From NCBI GenBank assembly GCA_963922455.1, contig CAWUIO010000047.1:1-48766 (forward strand): 48,766 nucleotides of DNA, given 5' to 3'. A model generated the notes under the pieces. The model did no database searches and had not been told where the DNA came from. It saw only the letters and a list, made by a program, of their open reading frames with translations. The DNA comes from CAWUIO01 sp963922455. Its GTDB lineage: Bacteria > Bacteroidota > Bacteroidia > Cytophagales > Microscillaceae. The translations under genes were made by a program, and so were the position numbers. Of this stretch, positions 42,238 to 48,766 are shown one piece after another (positions within the stretch are counted from its first letter, which is position 1; each line of letters begins with the position of its first letter).

Positions 42238-42283
42238 AAAGAGAAAGTCAAAAAAAGGAGCCCATTACTATATAAACTTTACC

Positions 42284-42838
42284 ATGATCCGATTGCTACA
42301 ACTAGAAGACCTGCCTACCCTACAAAGGATTGCCCAAGATACCTTTTTGGAATCCTTTGGCGCAGAAAATAAGCCACAGGATATACAGGATTACTTGGAG
42401 GAAAAAATGAGCTTGAAACACCTCCACCAAGAAATGCAAAACCCAGAATCGGCTTTCTACGGGATTCCTGCCCAAGCGGGGCTCTGTGCCTACCTTAAGC
42501 TCAACTGGGGCCAAGCCCAAAGCGAAAAAATGGATGCCCTAGCCTTAGAGGTGGAGAGAATTTATGTTCGGGCTACCCATCAAGGACAAGGTTTGGGACA
42601 GGTTTTGTTTGATAAAGCCTTGGAGTTTGCCCGGCTCAGGAATGCCTCATACCTATGGCTCGGCGTTTGGGAGAAAAATCTAAAGGCTATGCATTTTTAT
42701 CAAAAGCAGGGTATGCAAAAATTTGGGGAGCATAATTTCTTGTTAGGAGAGGATCTTCAGACGGATTGTTTGATGAAATTAGAGCTAAATCACCAAAAAA
42801 CGAACATACCCTTTCATTCAGCCTCCCATAATAGCTGA
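42284..42838 (+). CDS. GNAT acetyltransferase, between inverted R9 and R10
   Basis: A 184-residue protein starting at the ATG at 42284 (MIRLLQLEDLPTLQRIAQ); the frame is open upstream into R9, but that part is repeat sequence. The acetyl-CoA site is VERIYVRATHQGQGLGQVLFDKALEFA, with the QGQGLG loop, followed by WLGVWEKNLKAMHFYQKQGMQKFGE. The stop codon TGA (42836-42838) falls inside the first bases of R10, so the element supplies the end of the gene, and the last residues (after about 167) look like a non-conserved tail. Substrate unknown. Confidence 0.9.
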   Translation: MIRLLQLEDLPTLQRIAQDTFLESFGAENKPQDIQDYLEEKMSLKHLHQEMQNPESAFYGIPAQAGLCAYLKLNWGQAQSEKMDALALEVERIYVRATHQGQGLGQVLFDKALEFARLRNASYLWLGVWEKNLKAMHFYQKQGMQKFGEHNFLLGEDLQTDCLMKLELNHQKTNIPFHSASHNS

Positions 42839-42964
42839 GGGATAGAGCGGCATGTTTGAGCTCGTGTGGGTCCTCGGGGGAAGGCAGCGAGTAGCGAAAG
42901 CCCGAACCCGGCGGCACTTTTTTGCCTATGAAAAGCCAAATATCACCGCCGGGGGCAGCCCAAA
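42834..42964 (+). repeat. Structured intergenic element R10
   Basis: A 131-bp R copy in plus orientation. CCCGGCGG at 42907-42914 pairs with CCGCCGGG at 42946-42953, 8 perfect pairs. The closing helix has GCTG with CAGC, as in R8. Its first bases contain the stop codon of the GNAT gene. The right end lies about 60 bp before the M48 protease gene. Confidence 0.87.
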
Positions 42965-43025
42965 AAATCTTTAAACTATAGTTTTCTTAAAGTTGTTATA
43001 GCTTATTAGAAGAAAAAATGCGTAT

Positions 43026-44261
43026 ATGAATCCATCCGCTCTTTTATATATCATCTTAGGAGTTGTTGTCTTTAATTTTGTTTTAGGCAAAATTTTGACA
43101 TTTCTTAATCTACAATATGCCCAAAAAGACCTCCCCCCCGAGGTGGCAGACCTTTACGGAGCCAAAAAATTAATTAAAGCCAGGGCCTACCAAAAGGCCA
43201 ATACCAACTTTTCGCTCCTGAGCTCCATCATCAGCTTTGTTTTTACGATTACTTTGTTGGCAACGGGCAGCTTTGGCTGGTTTTATGGGTATTTGGAAAG
43301 TTGGGGGTGGCGGGGCATAGAACAGGGCTTGGTGTTTTTTGGCCTGCTGGCTGTATTGGGAGATGTCTTGAGCATACCTTTTCAACTATATCAAACCTTT
43401 GTGATTGAAGAAAAATTTGGTTTCAACCGGAATACGCTGCCTAATTTTTTTATGGATAAACTGAAAGGCTACCTATTGGGAGGCATTCTAGCCGGGGGTT
43501 TGATGTATTTGCTATTATACTTAGTTCAAAATATTGGGCCCAATTTCTGGTGGATTTTCTGGTTGGTGTTTCTGGCCTTCAGTCTGTTTATGAATCTATT
43601 TTATACCTCGTGGATTCTACCTCTATTCAATAAACTAGAGCCCTTGCCCGCCGGGCAACTTCGGGAAGCCATTGAAAGTTATTGTGCCCAAGTGGGATTT
43701 CCCTTAAGCAATCTGTTTGTAATGGATGGCTCCAAACGCTCCTCGAAAGCAAACGCATTTTTCAGCGGATTGGGGAGCCGAAAGAAGGTTGTTCTCTTTG
43801 ATACCTTAATAGAAAAACATAGTCAGGAAGAATTGGTGGCGGTATTGGCTCACGAAGTAGGGCATTATAAAAAAGGACATATCCCCCTCAATATTAGTTT
43901 GTCTGCCTTACAAACGGGAATTGTTTTGTTTATACTTTCCTTGGTACTCTTTTCCCCAGAGCTTTCCCGGGCTTTAGGCTATGAGCAATTGAGCATACCC
44001 CTCAACTTGATGGCCTTTAGCTTTTTATTTTCCCCCGTTTCTATGGTAGTTGGCTTGTTTTTTAATATCCTCTCTCGCAAAAATGAGTATGAGGCCGATC
44101 GATATGCCCGTGATACATACTCAGGTGATGCCTTGGGAAGTGCCCTAAAAAGGCTTTCGGTGGATAGCCTTAGTAATTTGAACCCTCATCCCTGGTATGT
44201 GTGGTTTCACTACTCTCATCCTCCCGTTTGGAAACGATTGCGTGCATTGGGGGAAAACTAG
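43026..44261 (+). CDS. M48 family membrane metallopeptidase (Ste24-like)
   Basis: A 411-residue polytopic protein with about six to seven membrane helices. The zinc site is HEVGH with His276, Glu277 and His280 (AHEVGHYKKGH), and the third ligand is Glu354 in RKNEYEADRYA. These fit the CAAX prenyl protease 1 group, which in bacteria is thought to act in membrane protein quality control. Prenylated substrates are not expected in this organism. Length is normal. Confidence 0.94.
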   Translation: MNPSALLYIILGVVVFNFVLGKILTFLNLQYAQKDLPPEVADLYGAKKLIKARAYQKANTNFSLLSSIISFVFTITLLATGSFGWFYGYLESWGWRGIEQGLVFFGLLAVLGDVLSIPFQLYQTFVIEEKFGFNRNTLPNFFMDKLKGYLLGGILAGGLMYLLLYLVQNIGPNFWWIFWLVFLAFSLFMNLFYTSWILPLFNKLEPLPAGQLREAIESYCAQVGFPLSNLFVMDGSKRSSKANAFFSGLGSRKKVVLFDTLIEKHSQEELVAVLAHEVGHYKKGHIPLNISLSALQTGIVLFILSLVLFSPELSRALGYEQLSIPLNLMAFSFLFSPVSMVVGLFFNILSRKNEYEADRYARDTYSGDALGSALKRLSVDSLSNLNPHPWYVWFHYSHPPVWKRLRALGEN

Positions 44262-44419
44262 GTCGCTGTAAGTTTGGACACATGTCTAATTTGAAACCAA
44301 GGATTGAACCCAGAGAGGAAAATATTTGAATAATCTTACTTCTCGCTACATTTCAAGCAATATATAAATCTATTGAAGGATTTTTGCTGTTATGTCTATA
44401 TACAATGATTTAAATTGCT

Positions 44420-45064
44420 ATGATTGCCCCTTTACACTATGATTTATTCCAAAGAATAAATCATCGCCTAGACCAAACACTTCCCGGCACTGAAGCTCAT
44501 TATCGAATGGCTCCACCTGGCCGCTTTAAGAAAGACCGTTCAAGTCATTACAAACCTAATCCTAAAACCCGGCAGGGAGGGGTATTGATCTTACTCTACC
44601 CCAAAGAGGGTGAATTGCACTTTCCCTTGATACTTCGTCCGGAAAATACGGGAGTACATAGTGGACAAATGGCTTTACCCGGAGGAAAATTGGAGCCTAG
44701 TGACCGTGATATAATTCATACCGCGCTGCGAGAGACCCAAGAAGAAGTGGGTGTCCCCGTAGAACCGTTCCACGTACTTGGACAATTGAGTCAGGTATAC
44801 ATTCCTCCAAGTAATTTCATGGTAAGCCCAACGATTGCTGCTTTAAATTCCAAACCTGAATTTGTACCTGAGCCGGGTGAAGTAGATAAGGTTTTCGAGA
44901 TAAAAGTAAATGATCTCAGAGACCAAAATCTACAAGTAAGTAAAATGATGCGGTTTGGCAATTTTCAAGTAGAAGTGCCCTGTTTTGAGCTCGAGAACCA
45001 GATTGTGTGGGGAGCGACGGCCATGATTCTCAATGAGTTTTTGGCAGTTTTAGAAGAGTTATAA
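44420..45064 (+). CDS. NUDIX hydrolase, CoA pyrophosphatase-like
   Basis: A 214-residue protein. GVHSGQMALPGGKLEPSDRDIIHTALRETQEEVGVP contains the NUDIX box in the form used by the NudL/NUDT7-NUDT8 group, with the preceding HSGQMALPGG stretch typical of coenzyme A pyrophosphatases. Likely reaction: cleavage of CoA or acyl-CoA to phosphopantetheine and adenosine 3',5'-bisphosphate. It ends before a bidirectional terminator shared with citrate synthase. Confidence 0.9.
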   Translation: MIAPLHYDLFQRINHRLDQTLPGTEAHYRMAPPGRFKKDRSSHYKPNPKTRQGGVLILLYPKEGELHFPLILRPENTGVHSGQMALPGGKLEPSDRDIIHTALRETQEEVGVPVEPFHVLGQLSQVYIPPSNFMVSPTIAALNSKPEFVPEPGEVDKVFEIKVNDLRDQNLQVSKMMRFGNFQVEVPCFELENQIVWGATAMILNEFLAVLEEL

Positions 45065-45068
45065 AATA

Positions 45069-45097
45069 AAACCCGTAACTAGTTTAGCTACGGGTTT
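45069..45097. terminator. Bidirectional terminator
   Basis: AAACCCGTA at 45069-45077 pairs perfectly with TACGGGTTT at 45089-45097. It separates the convergent NUDIX (stop at 45064) and citrate synthase (stop at 45123) genes. T-runs on either side are short, but the A-rich and T-rich arms serve both strands. Confidence 0.8.
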
Positions 45098-45122
45098 GAA
45101 TAATTTAAAAACAGTTGGCTAA

Positions 45123-46412
45123 TTAACCACGAGACTCAATCGGTACATATTCTCGGGCATTAGCTCCAACATATATTTGGCGAGGTCGGCCGATAGGCTG
45201 GCGCTCTTCTCGCATTTCCTTCCATTGAGCAATCCATCCAGGAAGTCGCCCCAGGGCAAACATAACCGTAAACATTTCTGTAGGAATCCCTAAGGCTCGG
45301 TAAATGATCCCTGAGTAGAAATCTACATTGGGGTATAATTTACGTTCTACAAAATACTCATCTCTAAGGGCCGTTTCTTCTAATTGTTTGGCAATTTCTA
45401 AGGCGGGATCTTGGATTCCAAGTTTTTCTAAGACTTTATCGCAGGATGCTTTGATAATGCGGGCCCGAGGATCAAAGTTTTTGTATACCCGGTGTCCAAA
45501 TCCCATCAATCGGAAGTTATCATTGGGATCTTTTGCTTTATCGATAAAGCTTGAAACGTTTCCACCATCTTCAATAATCCGCTCTAACATTTCAATTACT
45601 TTCTGGTTGGCCCCTCCGTGTAGTGGCCCCCAAAGCGAGCTAATTCCGGCAGAAATAGCCGAATATAAACTAACGTGAGAAGACCCCACCAAACGCACGG
45701 TAGATGCCGAGCAATTTTGCTCATGATCGGCGTGTAAGATCAGGATTTTATCCAATGCATCTTCAATGTCTGGATCTACTTCGTACTCGTCTGTGGGAAG
45801 AGAAAACATCATGTAAAGGAAATTAGACACATAGCCCAATTTGTTTTTGGGGTAGTTTAAGGGATGTCCCAAAGAGTTTTTATACGCCCAACTGGCCAAG
45901 GTTGGCATTTTAGCCAGCAGACGGATTATAGTAAGCTTAATCTCATCCTCAGAGCGGTTGGGGTCAATTGATTGAGGATAGAAAGTAGCAAGGGCTGAGG
46001 CTAATGCCGCCATCATGCCCATCGGGTGGCCATTTACTGGAAAACCATCAAAGATTTTCCGCATATCTTCGTTTACGAGGGTATGAACTTTAATCTTTTC
46101 GTAAAACTCCGTGAACTCAGTTTGGGAAGGAAGTTCTCCGAATACCAATAAGTAAGCTACTTCTAAAAAATTAGCTTTTTCAGCGAGGTCTTCAATGCCG
46201 TATCCCCGATAACGTAGGATTCCTTGCTCGCCATTTAAAAAAGTAATAGCACTGGTGGTAGCGCCCGTATTTTTATAGCCGGTATCCAGGGTTACCAAGC
46301 CAGTAGTAGAACGCAAGCTGCGAATGTCAACGGCCCGTTCCCCTTCGGTACCCACTACAACGGGTAATTCGTAGGTCTGGCCATCTATGATTAGTTGAGC
46401 AACATCAGACAT
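45123..46412 (-). CDS. gltA: Citrate synthase
   Basis: A 429-residue type of citrate synthase as in E. coli. The catalytic residues are His265 in WGPLHGGANQ, His307 in GFGHRVYKNFDPRARI and Asp364 in PNVDFYSGI, which match His264, His305 and Asp362 of the E. coli enzyme. The reaction joins oxaloacetate and acetyl-CoA to citrate, the entry step of the TCA cycle. The N-terminal domain, which holds the NADH site in E. coli, is present. The gene is single and convergent with the NUDIX gene. Confidence 0.98.
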   Translation of the reverse strand: MSDVAQLIIDGQTYELPVVVGTEGERAVDIRSLRSTTGLVTLDTGYKNTGATTSAITFLNGEQGILRYRGYGIEDLAEKANFLEVAYLLVFGELPSQTEFTEFYEKIKVHTLVNEDMRKIFDGFPVNGHPMGMMAALASALATFYPQSIDPNRSEDEIKLTIIRLLAKMPTLASWAYKNSLGHPLNYPKNKLGYVSNFLYMMFSLPTDEYEVDPDIEDALDKILILHADHEQNCSASTVRLVGSSHVSLYSAISAGISSLWGPLHGGANQKVIEMLERIIEDGGNVSSFIDKAKDPNDNFRLMGFGHRVYKNFDPRARIIKASCDKVLEKLGIQDPALEIAKQLEETALRDEYFVERKLYPNVDFYSGIIYRALGIPTEMFTVMFALGRLPGWIAQWKEMREERQPIGRPRQIYVGANAREYVPIESRG

Positions 46413-46666
46413 AGGATCTTATATTCAATTGGTTATTAGACTTACATTTTCATTCTAGCGAATTTACGCAAATAATTTGATTTTCGGTTGGATAAATGGG
46501 AGCCCCAGGTAAGAAATAATACTAATTAACTACTTCTTTACGATTAAGCAATTCACAAACAAAAGATACGCGAAGTGAAAATACGAGACATGGCTTATTT
46601 ATTAGGTGAACTCTCAGAAAACAAGCTTATTTCCAAAGGAAGTATGTATGATCATATTTCCTATAT

Positions 46667-46848
46667 GGGGCGTTTTTGGCGATATTTTTAGTAACAAACT
46701 CAGCTTGATCAATGCCGTAAAATGTCGTATGTTATTGACATTCAGAAACCTGAATTTTGTTCAAGGAAGTGTATTATTTAATTGTAAACTTTCTGTATCC
46801 CTTGGCAATAGAATATTGAAATAATACCAAAAAACGCCCCTCTTTTTT
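46667..46848 (+). ncRNA. Candidate structured RNA, 6S-like outline
   Basis: About 180 nt without a convincing ORF, closed by a long terminal helix: GGGGCGTTTTTGG (46667-46679) pairs with CCAAAAAACGCCCC (46827-46840), with one bulged A. The next inward helix is CGATATT (46680-46686) with AATATTG (46812-46818). A perfect apical hairpin ATTCAG-AAAC-CTGAAT lies at 46740-46755. The 3' arm is followed by TCTTTTTTT, so the closing helix doubles as a terminator. Closing helix, open middle and apical hairpin at this length recall 6S RNA, but the sequence alone does not prove it. Just upstream is another hairpin: GGAAGTATG (46638-46646) with CATATTTCC (46653-46661). Confidence 0.45.
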
Positions 46849-46941
46849 TAAAGGAAGCTTAATACAATTTCCTTCTGAAGCCTCGCTTAAGCCTGTAACT
46901 TCACTACTTGAAACAACATTCACTAAACTCATTTCACAATC

Positions 46942-48766
46942 ATGATGCGTAAACTTTTTACGGTAATACTTTTACATCTTGTATTAGTAGCCGGTTTGTC
47001 AGCGCAAAGCGTGTTCATCAATGAATTTCATTATGATGACCAAAGCACTGACGAAGGCGAATTTATCGAGATTGCCGGACCAGCCGGAACCAACCTGAAC
47101 GGTTGGAGTGTAGTACTGTATAATGGATCTTCTTCTCAAAGATCTCCTTACAATACAGTAAACTTGACCCAAACGATTGCCGAACAAAGCAATGGTTTTG
47201 GTTTTGTCGTGCTTAACTTTCCAACAAACGGTATCCAAAACGGTGGCCCAGATGGCTTCGCTTTGGTAGATGCCTCAGGAAATGTTGTCCAGTTTTTAAG
47301 CTACGAAGGTTCTTTCACCGCAGCTTCTGGCCCAGCTATGGGCATGACCAGTACTGATATTGGGGTAGAAGAATCTAACTCAACGACTCTTGCCGGACAA
47401 TCGCTTCAACTAAGCGGGAGCGGGTCTGAAGCAGGTGATTTCACTTGGAACAGCCCAGCTAGCAACACTTCGGGAGCAGCGAATAACGGACAGACTTTTG
47501 AAGCCCCGGTTACGGGTCCTTCTCTTTTGGCCAAGGAAGATTTTGATGGAGGTGACATCAACTTGACAAGCAGCAATGTAGTAAACCAGGATGGTGGCGG
47601 AGGAGACTTCTTCGGCGTAGGAAGCATTGCTAACTGGCCTCAATCGCAAGGCGTGCCTTTCTCCTTGGTCGATGACAGCCAGTCTGATGTAAGTGGTGGT
47701 GGGGTTTTCCCAACCGATAATGAAGCAGTGTACGGACAAGCAGCCGATACCGATAACGACTTCTTTGGCATCTCCGATAGTGACGAGTTTGGTAATAGCC
47801 AAACCGCTTCTTGGACTTTTGATATCAGCGGGGCTTCTGATTTGGAGCTAAGCATTGATATGGGGGGTATCTCCAATGGTAATTCTTTTGGAGGTTTTGG
47901 CCCGCAAACCACGGTATTTACGGTATCTATTGACGGGGGAGCTTCTCAAACGGCATTCTCTTTGGCCGCAACTACCAACACGGGTGCTTTTGCTTTCCGT
48001 CCTATGGATAGCGGTACTTTGACTCCAGTAGGTGGGGTTTTAGAAGTAAGCGGTGACAACCCAGTTACCAAACTTTTGGCCGAAGATGGCAGTGTAGCAG
48101 CTAACTCGTTCTTGGATAAATCTCCTGCCTCAGGTGCTGGTGCCGGAACCTTAGACCAATTCAGAACCGCCATCAACGGTACGGGTTCTACGCTAACCCT
48201 TACTGTGGTAAGCAACTTCGCTTTTGAAGCGATGGCTTTTGATAATATCTGCATCTTCCAGGATGCTGGGGTTGTAACGCCACCTACAATGCCTACTGTA
48301 ACGATAGCGGCAGATCCATCAGAAGTTGCCGAAGGACAGCAAGGCTCTTTCGTCTTCAATCTAAGCAATGCTATAGATTCTGACCTAACCGTATTTTACA
48401 TTTTAGATGGCGGTTCGGCCTCAGAGTCGGATTACGAAGCTAATCCTTCACTTACAGGTACTATTACCGTACCAGCCGGTGAGACTCAGGCCTCTATTGA
48501 GATCCTAGTAAGTGATGACTCCGAAGTGGAAGGAAACGAAAATTTGGATTTGGCCATAGAAGATGGAGATGGCTACCTTGTGGGTGCTGATTTCGAAGCC
48601 ACGATGACCTTCCTAGATAATGACGATGATGTTACTCCTCCTACCCCTGGAAACATCATTGCCAAGGAAGACTTCGACGGAAATGCTTTGCGCTTATTAA
48701 ACGGATTTGATCCTTCAACTGGAAACCAAGACGGAGGTGGAGGTGACTTCTTCGGCGTAGGAAGCA
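46942..48766 (+). CDS. Secreted lamin-tail/Calx-beta multidomain protein (partial, 3' end outside)
   Basis: Open from the ATG at 46942 (or 46945) to the window edge, at least 608 residues, with no stop. A signal peptide covers about residues 1-22 (MMRKLFTVILLHLVLVAGLSAQ). Residues 24-135 are a lamin-tail-like domain (SVFINEFHYDDQSTDEGEFIEIAGPAGTNL). Then come a long beta-rich unit beginning AKEDFDGG (about residue 197) and a Calx-beta domain (PTVTIAADPSEVAEGQQG to FLDNDDD, about 453-567). The AKEDFDG/GGGGDFFGVGS unit starts again at 48661, showing domain duplication. Lamin-tail plus Calx-beta proteins are often surface or secreted nucleases or adhesins, but the deciding C-terminal domain is beyond the window. 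Confidence 0.88.
   Translation, partial: MMRKLFTVILLHLVLVAGLSAQSVFINEFHYDDQSTDEGEFIEIAGPAGTNLNGWSVVLYNGSSSQRSPYNTVNLTQTIAEQSNGFGFVVLNFPTNGIQNGGPDGFALVDASGNVVQFLSYEGSFTAASGPAMGMTSTDIGVEESNSTTLAGQSLQLSGSGSEAGDFTWNSPASNTSGAANNGQTFEAPVTGPSLLAKEDFDGGDINLTSSNVVNQDGGGGDFFGVGSIANWPQSQGVPFSLVDDSQSDVSGGGVFPTDNEAVYGQAADTDNDFFGISDSDEFGNSQTASWTFDISGASDLELSIDMGGISNGNSFGGFGPQTTVFTVSIDGGASQTAFSLAATTNTGAFAFRPMDSGTLTPVGGVLEVSGDNPVTKLLAEDGSVAANSFLDKSPASGAGAGTLDQFRTAINGTGSTLTLTVVSNFAFEAMAFDNICIFQDAGVVTPPTMPTVTIAADPSEVAEGQQGSFVFNLSNAIDSDLTVFYILDGGSASESDYEANPSLTGTITVPAGETQASIEILVSDDSEVEGNENLDLAIEDGDGYLVGADFEATMTFLDNDDDVTPPTPGNIIAKEDFDGNALRLLNGFDPSTGNQDGGGGDFFGVGS

Noticed and set aside
42221..42283. N-terminal extension of the GNAT reading frame
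   Set aside because: It starts within element R9, while the GNAT fold begins directly at the ATG at 42284.
6842..42964. R elements as a CRISPR array or rRNA fragments
   Set aside because: Copies are kilobases apart, about 130 bp long, in both orientations, and vary in paired helices; there are no regular spacers or cas genes.
46606..46824. 72-codon ORF before the surface protein gene
   Set aside because: It starts from a GTG, has no protein-like pattern and runs through the paired arms of the candidate RNA.
47410..48368. Several ORFs opposite the surface protein gene
   Set aside because: The plus-strand frame has a signal peptide and recognisable domains, and the opposite frames arise from its Gly/Ser/Thr-rich codons.

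Overview
The window looks like a chromosomal segment of a member of the Bacteroidota, possibly from the Saprospiria. The main arguments are gene content: a large secreted zinc metalloprotease of the DUF5117/DUF5118 type, a LytS/LytTR signalling pair beside a DUF2306 membrane protein, a V-type ATPase operon carrying DUF2764, and a Calx-beta/lamin-tail surface protein. Starts also tend to lack clear Shine-Dalgarno sequences. The placement is inference; there is no rRNA or other marker here. I found no tRNA, rRNA, CRISPR array, prophage or intact insertion sequence.

Layout. 1-2.4 kb: an MBOAT O-acyltransferase and its SGNH-like partner (minus). 2.8-5.3 kb: the metalloprotease (minus). 5.4-8.3 kb: plus-strand genes for a small membrane protein, a stand-alone SecD P1-like periplasmic protein, a MarR regulator and an M23 peptidase. 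8.5-15.3 kb: minus-strand genes for a lipoprotein serine hydrolase, a hypothetical protein, a PLP decarboxylase, a GNAT, a macrodomain protein and a transglutaminase. 15.7-23.7 kb: an aerobic carbon monoxide dehydrogenase operon in the order coxM-S-L-G-D-E-F, preceded by a Cys-rich membrane protein. CoxL carries the form I active-site loop AYRCSFR, so true CO oxidation is predicted. 23.9-29.2 kb: an aminotransferase, the DUF2306 protein, the LytS/LytTR pair and a methyltransferase. 29.4-36.8 kb: a reduced V-type ATPase operon (E, DUF2764, A, B, D, I, K) whose K subunit has the full sodium-ligand set. 37-45 kb: mostly small single genes (two NUDIX, VOC, Crp-like, two coiled-coil paralogs, two GNATs, DUF3052, M48 protease). 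45.1-46.4 kb: citrate synthase. 46.7-46.85 kb: a candidate structured RNA. 46.9 kb to the edge: an incomplete secreted multidomain protein.

The most unusual signal is a family of about ten dispersed, strictly intergenic elements of roughly 130 bp, called R1 to R10 here. All complete copies can be folded with a closing helix and a second GC-rich helix. The paired bases change together between copies, while the AT-rich loop they enclose is not conserved. Two core sequences share the same ends. Copies tend to lie in outward-facing inverted pairs around zero to two small accessory genes (marR plus M23, VOC, GNAT). I do not recognise this family.

Working together: the cox genes would feed electrons from CO into respiration as a supplementary energy source, next to a V-type rotary ATPase that probably handles Na+. 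Citrate synthase marks a TCA-based heterotrophic metabolism, and the secreted protease and multidomain surface protein suit a polymer-degrading or surface-attached life.
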